Below are positions 15,181 through 17,748 of a stretch of DNA of 17,748 bases, piece after piece. The stretch is from Gammaproteobacteria bacterium (GTDB taxonomy: Bacteria > Pseudomonadota > Gammaproteobacteria > Steroidobacterales > Steroidobacteraceae): the NCBI GenBank assembly GCA_030043215.1, contig JASHYG010000278.1, positions 1 to 17,748 on the forward strand, in the 5' to 3' direction. The position numbers were made by a program, and so were the translations under genes. Within the stretch, counting starts at the first letter, position 1; every line of letters begins with the position of its first letter. The notes under the pieces are model-generated. The model had not been told where the DNA came from. It searched no databases and saw only the letters and a list, made by a program, of their open reading frames with translations.

Positions 15181-16125
15181 ATGGACTTCGAGCGCGATTC
15201 TCCGAGCTTCTTCTCGGGTCCGTACATCGATCGGCGGAGCGAGCAGCGCGAGGCGGCCTCCTGGCTTGCCGACGCGCGGGCCGACCCCCGCACACGCTAC
15301 CTCGTCTCCTGCGGCACCGCGCAGCTGATGCGCGGAATCGCGCCGGGAGACGCCGAGCCTCGCATCGCGTTCCTGCCGGGCAATCACCCGATCGTCGAGG
15401 CCGCCGGTGCGGACGCGATGGTGCTGCTCGGCTGGTTCGAGGACGTTCCGTGCCTGCTCCTCGAGCTCGGCTCCGACCGCGCTGCGGACCTGCCCCCCGG
15501 CACGAGCTTTCAGGAGCTGCGGCCGCTCTCGGCCCGAGTGCCGCGCGAGGAGGCGGCGCTCCTCGCCTACGCCCGTGCGCTCTCGATCTGGCGTCTGCGG
15601 AATCGCTTCTGCGGCCTGTGTGGGTCCCCGACGCGGCCCGAGCGCGCCGGACACGTCATCCGCTGCTCCAATCCGGACTGCGCCCAGGAGATCTTTCCGC
15701 GCATCGAGCCGGCCATCATCGTGCTGGTCACCGACGGCGAGCGGGCGCTGCTCGGGCGTCAACCGAGCTGGCCTCCGGGCCGCTACTCGACCATTGCCGG
15801 CTTCGTCGAGCCGGGCGAGAGCCTCGAGGATGCCGTGGCGCGCGAGGTGCTCGAGGAGACGGGCGTACGGGTGAGGCGAGTCGACTATCACGCCTCCCAG
15901 CCCTGGCCGTTCCCCTCATCCCTGATGCTCGGATTCCACGCGGTCGCCGATGCGGACGCGCCGATTCGCGTGGGCCACGAGCTCGACGATGTGAGATGGT
16001 TCTCGCGCGAGGAGCTCGCCTCCGGCATCCCGCTCCTGCCGCCCGCGCATGCCATCTCGTTCCACCTGATCGCCGCCTGGTTCGACGCCGGCTCACCCGT
16101 GCCGCTCGCGGCGCTTCGCGCCTGA
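15181..16125 (+). CDS. nudC: NADH pyrophosphatase / RNA deNADding Nudix hydrolase NudC
   Basis: 314 aa from the ATG at 15181 (GGAGAG about 9 nt upstream). An upstream ATG at 15148 overlaps the predicted -10 box. Layout is that of NudC: N-terminal domain (about 1-125), zinc ribbon C144/C147/C162/C167, and a Nudix domain. The Nudix box at 207-229 fits Gx5Ex7REUxEExGU exactly, including 'REVLEETG', and is followed by the family signature 'SQPWPFPSS' (239-247), which marks NADH-type Nudix enzymes. The enzyme hydrolyses NAD(H) to NMN(H) and AMP and, in E. coli, removes the NAD cap from RNA. It is cytoplasmic and Mg/Mn-dependent. The N-terminal part is somewhat longer than in E. coli NudC (257 aa), like the longer alpha/gammaproteobacterial versions. 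It is 3 nt ahead of the NRDE gene, so they are cotranscribed. Confidence 0.95.
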   Translation: MDFERDSPSFFSGPYIDRRSEQREAASWLADARADPRTRYLVSCGTAQLMRGIAPGDAEPRIAFLPGNHPIVEAAGADAMVLLGWFEDVPCLLLELGSDRAADLPPGTSFQELRPLSARVPREEAALLAYARALSIWRLRNRFCGLCGSPTRPERAGHVIRCSNPDCAQEIFPRIEPAIIVLVTDGERALLGRQPSWPPGRYSTIAGFVEPGESLEDAVAREVLEETGVRVRRVDYHASQPWPFPSSLMLGFHAVADADAPIRVGHELDDVRWFSREELASGIPLLPPAHAISFHLIAAWFDAGSPVPLAALRA

Positions 16126-16128
16126 GCC

Positions 16129-16941
16129 GTGTGCCTCCTCGTCCTCGCCTGGCAAGCGCATCCCCGCTACCGCCTGGTCGTCGCCGCCAATCGGGACGAG
16201 TTCCACGAGCGTCCGGCCGCTCCCCTTCATGAGTGGCGCGAGCCACCGGGAAACCTCGGCGGCCGAGCGCTGGGAATTCTCGGGGGCAGGGACTTGCAGG
16301 CGGGCGGCACCTGGCTCGCGCTCGATCGGTCGCGCCGCTTCGGCGTCGTGACGAACTATCGCGACCTGCAGCAGCCCGCTGCGGAGGCTCCGTCCCGGGG
16401 CCGCCTGATCCCTGACTACCTCGCGCAGACCGGCGGCGCTCGGGAATTCCTGGAAGCGCTGGCCCCGGCCGCGGGAGAGTATTCTGGCTTCAACCTCCTC
16501 CTCACGGACGACGACGAGCTCTGGTACGCATCGAATCGCGCGACCCCGTTCGCGCGCCCGCTGGCGCCGGGCGTCTACGGGCTCAGCAATCATTTGCTCG
16601 ACACCCCGTGGCCGAAGCTCCAGCGCGCGCGGCGGGCGTTCCAGAGCTGGCTCGATGCCTCGCCCGCGCCAGGCGCGGACGAGCTCATGGCGTTGCTCGC
16701 GGATCGCACCCCCGCGGAGGCTCACGAACGCCTTCCCGAGACCGGGCTCTCTCCCGAGTGGGAGCGTGTGCTCTCCTCGCCCTTCGTGCTGCATCCGCAG
16801 TACGGCACTCGCTGCTCGACCGTGGTCCTGCTCGAGCCCGGCGGGGCCGTCCTGGTGCGCGAGCGACGCTACGATGCTGCCGGGGCGGTGAGCGGCGAGA
16901 CCGAGGTGGAGCTGCCCCGCGGCGAGTGGCCCCCCGCTTGA
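16129..16941 (+). CDS. NRDE / TANGO2-family protein
   Basis: 270 aa from a GTG at 16129, only 3 nt after the nudC stop. The start is fixed by the family's near-invariant N-terminus: M1-C2 then a hydrophobic strand and 'ANRDEF' (N21-R22-D23-E24). Downstream 'GGRDLQAGGTWLAL' and 'VVTNYRD' are also typical. Cys2 suggests an Ntn-hydrolase-like fold, but no activity is established; the human member TANGO2 is linked to metabolic disease, with haem or lipid handling proposed. A soluble cytoplasmic protein is expected since no signal peptide or membrane segment is seen. The family's usual length is about 250-280 aa. Its stop codon overlaps the -35 box of the argR promoter. Confidence 0.92.
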   Translation: MCLLVLAWQAHPRYRLVVAANRDEFHERPAAPLHEWREPPGNLGGRALGILGGRDLQAGGTWLALDRSRRFGVVTNYRDLQQPAAEAPSRGRLIPDYLAQTGGAREFLEALAPAAGEYSGFNLLLTDDDELWYASNRATPFARPLAPGVYGLSNHLLDTPWPKLQRARRAFQSWLDASPAPGADELMALLADRTPAEAHERLPETGLSPEWERVLSSPFVLHPQYGTRCSTVVLLEPGGAVLVRERRYDAAGAVSGETEVELPRGEWPPA

Positions 16942-16966
16942 CGCGCTCTGCATGAATATGCATAAT
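16938..16966 (+). promoter_or_regulatory. Sigma70 promoter of the argR-argG operon
   Basis: TTGACG (16938-16943, 5/6) and CATAAT (16961-16966, 5/6) are separated by exactly 17 nt. The -35 overlaps the TGA of the preceding gene (16939-16941). Transcription should start near 16973, giving a leader of about 26 nt before argR. The -10 overlaps the first ARG box. Confidence 0.72.
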
Positions 16967-16985
16967 ACACGCAAGTTTATGCATA
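16947..16985 (+). promoter_or_regulatory. Double ARG box (ArgR operator)
   Basis: Box 1 has perfect half-sites TGCAT-GAAT-ATGCA at 16949-16962. Box 2 at 16970-16983 is CGCAA-GTTT-ATGCA (right half perfect, left half 3/5). The two centres are 21 bp apart, which equals two 18-bp boxes separated by 3 bp, the arrangement known for gammaproteobacterial ArgR hexamer binding (consensus TGAAT-N4-ATTCA; here C/G replace one position in each half). The boxes cover the -10 and start site, so ArgR-arginine should repress. Confidence 0.7.
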
Positions 16986-16998
16986 CGAGTCCCGCCCG

Positions 16999-17451
16999 AT
17001 GTTGAGCGACCACCAGCAGCTCGAGCGCCGCAGCGCGATCGTGAAGATCCTGCGCAACGGCCTCGTGCGCCGGCAGAGTGAGCTGGTCCGGCTCCTGCGC
17101 AGGGACGGGCACGACGTTACGCAGTCCTCGGTGAGCCGCGATCTGCGGGATCTCGGAGTGCTGAAGGCGAGCGGGCGCTACGTCATGCCGCCCGACGAGA
17201 TCACCCGGGCGAACGGCGACTTCGGCACCCTGGCGCAGTTCGTGCGCCAGATCCGGCCCGCCGGCTCATGCGTCACGGTCGTCCGGACGACGATCGGCGC
17301 AGCGCAGAGCGTGGCCGTCGCCATCGACAAGGCAGAATGGCCCGAGGTCGTGGGTACGATCTCCGGCGACGACACCATATTCATCGCAACCGACCGGGAG
17401 AGCGCACAAGCGAAGCTCATCGGCCGCCTGCACTCCCTCTTCCGCGTCTGA
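16999..17451 (+). CDS. argR: Arginine repressor ArgR
   Basis: 150 aa, near the usual 150-156. The N-terminal winged-helix domain (about 1-66) contains the signature 'TQSSVSRDLRDLG' (41-53), the recognition helix region. The C-terminal hexamerisation and arginine-binding domain (about 75-150) has 'GTISGDDTIFIAT' with D124-D125 in the place of the E. coli aspartates that bind arginine. With L-arginine as corepressor it binds ARG boxes, and a double box lies on its own promoter. The ribosome site before the ATG at 16999 is weak (only GAG about 9 nt upstream), consistent with low production. argG starts 10 nt after its stop, so the repressor and a target enzyme share one transcript. Confidence 0.95.
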   Translation: MLSDHQQLERRSAIVKILRNGLVRRQSELVRLLRRDGHDVTQSSVSRDLRDLGVLKASGRYVMPPDEITRANGDFGTLAQFVRQIRPAGSCVTVVRTTIGAAQSVAVAIDKAEWPEVVGTISGDDTIFIATDRESAQAKLIGRLHSLFRV

Positions 17452-17461
17452 GGCCTCACCG

Positions 17462-17748
17462 ATGAGCTCGCCATCCCCCGGCGCCCAGCCGATCGTTCTC
17501 GCCTATTCCGGCGGGCTCGACACCTCGTTCCTCGTGCCCTGGGTGGCCGAGCATCAGGGTCGGCCCGTCATCACCGTGACCGTCAACACCGGCGGAATCG
17601 ATGCGGAGGCGGCGCGGACGCTCGAGAGACGCGCGCGGGAGCTCGGCGCGATCGAGCACCACCTCGTCGATGCGCGCGCCGAGTACTTCGAGCAGGTGCT
17701 GCGCTTCCTCATCATGGGGAACGTGCGCCGCGGCCAGCTGTACCCGCT
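17462..17748 (+). CDS. argG: Argininosuccinate synthase, 5' part (runs off the window)
   Basis: The first 95 codons are visible; the gene is cut by the right edge. The ATG at 17462 has GAGG about 8 nt upstream. The PP-loop ATP motif 'AYSGGLDTS' (residues 14-22) identifies the family, which joins citrulline and aspartate using ATP to form argininosuccinate. After it comes 'VTVNTGGIDAE' rather than the 'ADLGQ' type of E. coli/human-like enzymes, and then 'EYFEQVLRFLIMGNVRRGQLYP'. From memory this resembles the Xanthomonas and especially Bacteroides ArgG subtype, in lineages where acetyl- or succinyl-citrulline pathways operate. Subtype assignment is inference from a short N-terminal piece. It is cotranscribed with argR under the double ARG box. 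Confidence 0.92.
   Translation, partial: MSSPSPGAQPIVLAYSGGLDTSFLVPWVAEHQGRPVITVTVNTGGIDAEAARTLERRARELGAIEHHLVDARAEYFEQVLRFLIMGNVRRGQLYP

Noticed and set aside
14230..15891. A 553-codon minus-strand open frame across the adhesin and nudC
   Set aside because: It runs antisense through two well-supported unrelated genes and is an Arg/Gly-rich shadow.

Overview
The window is high-GC bacterial DNA with tightly packed genes and frequent GTG starts. The signs point to a gammaproteobacterium of the Xanthomonadales / Nevskiales / Steroidobacterales type: Zn-ribbon NudC, an NRDE/TANGO2 protein, ArgR with a 21-bp-spaced double ARG box, and chaperone-usher fimbriae. This placement is inferred from gene content only.

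Left part (1-9.7 kb) looks accessory and metabolic, with five envelope or export-type proteins and one desaturase. In order: a secreted protein of unknown function (+); then on the minus strand a periplasmic serine beta-lactamase-like hydrolase, a membrane desaturase that closely resembles eukaryotic sphingolipid delta-4 desaturase (DEGS), and an ACS-type MFS transporter; then a plus-strand PQQ dehydrogenase with a cytochrome c domain at its N-terminus; then a minus-strand heparanase-like GH79 glycosidase. A dispersed repeat of about 105 bp occurs twice in the same orientation (4061-4165 and 9611-9715). Each copy lies just 5' of a minus-strand gene (desaturase, GH79), and the two copies bracket the transporter, dehydrogenase and glycosidase. 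GH79, an ACS transporter and a periplasmic quinoprotein could work together on a (poly)uronide or glycoside, but this is inference.

Middle part (9.9-15.1 kb) is a complete four-gene chaperone-usher fimbrial operon on the plus strand: major pilin, chaperone, usher, two-domain tip adhesin. It has a strong Shine-Dalgarno for the pilin, a perfect 11-bp stem-loop between pilin and chaperone, and a 4-nt stop/start overlap between usher and adhesin. No recombinase, invertible switch or local regulator gene was seen.

Right part (15.1-17.7 kb) looks like core genome: nudC (NADH/RNA-cap pyrophosphatase) and an NRDE protein, 3 nt apart, then argR and the start of argG. The argR promoter overlaps the NRDE stop codon and two ARG boxes, so the argR-argG operon is probably autoregulated by arginine. 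The visible part of ArgG resembles the Xanthomonas/Bacteroides subtype, which in those organisms goes with arginine synthesis through acylated citrulline. ArgG runs off the right edge.

No tRNA, rRNA, CRISPR array, transposase or prophage gene was recognised. I found no clear sign of a wholly new system. The most interesting items are the duplicated upstream repeat, the DEGS-like desaturase, the GH79 enzyme and the ArgR/ArgG arrangement.
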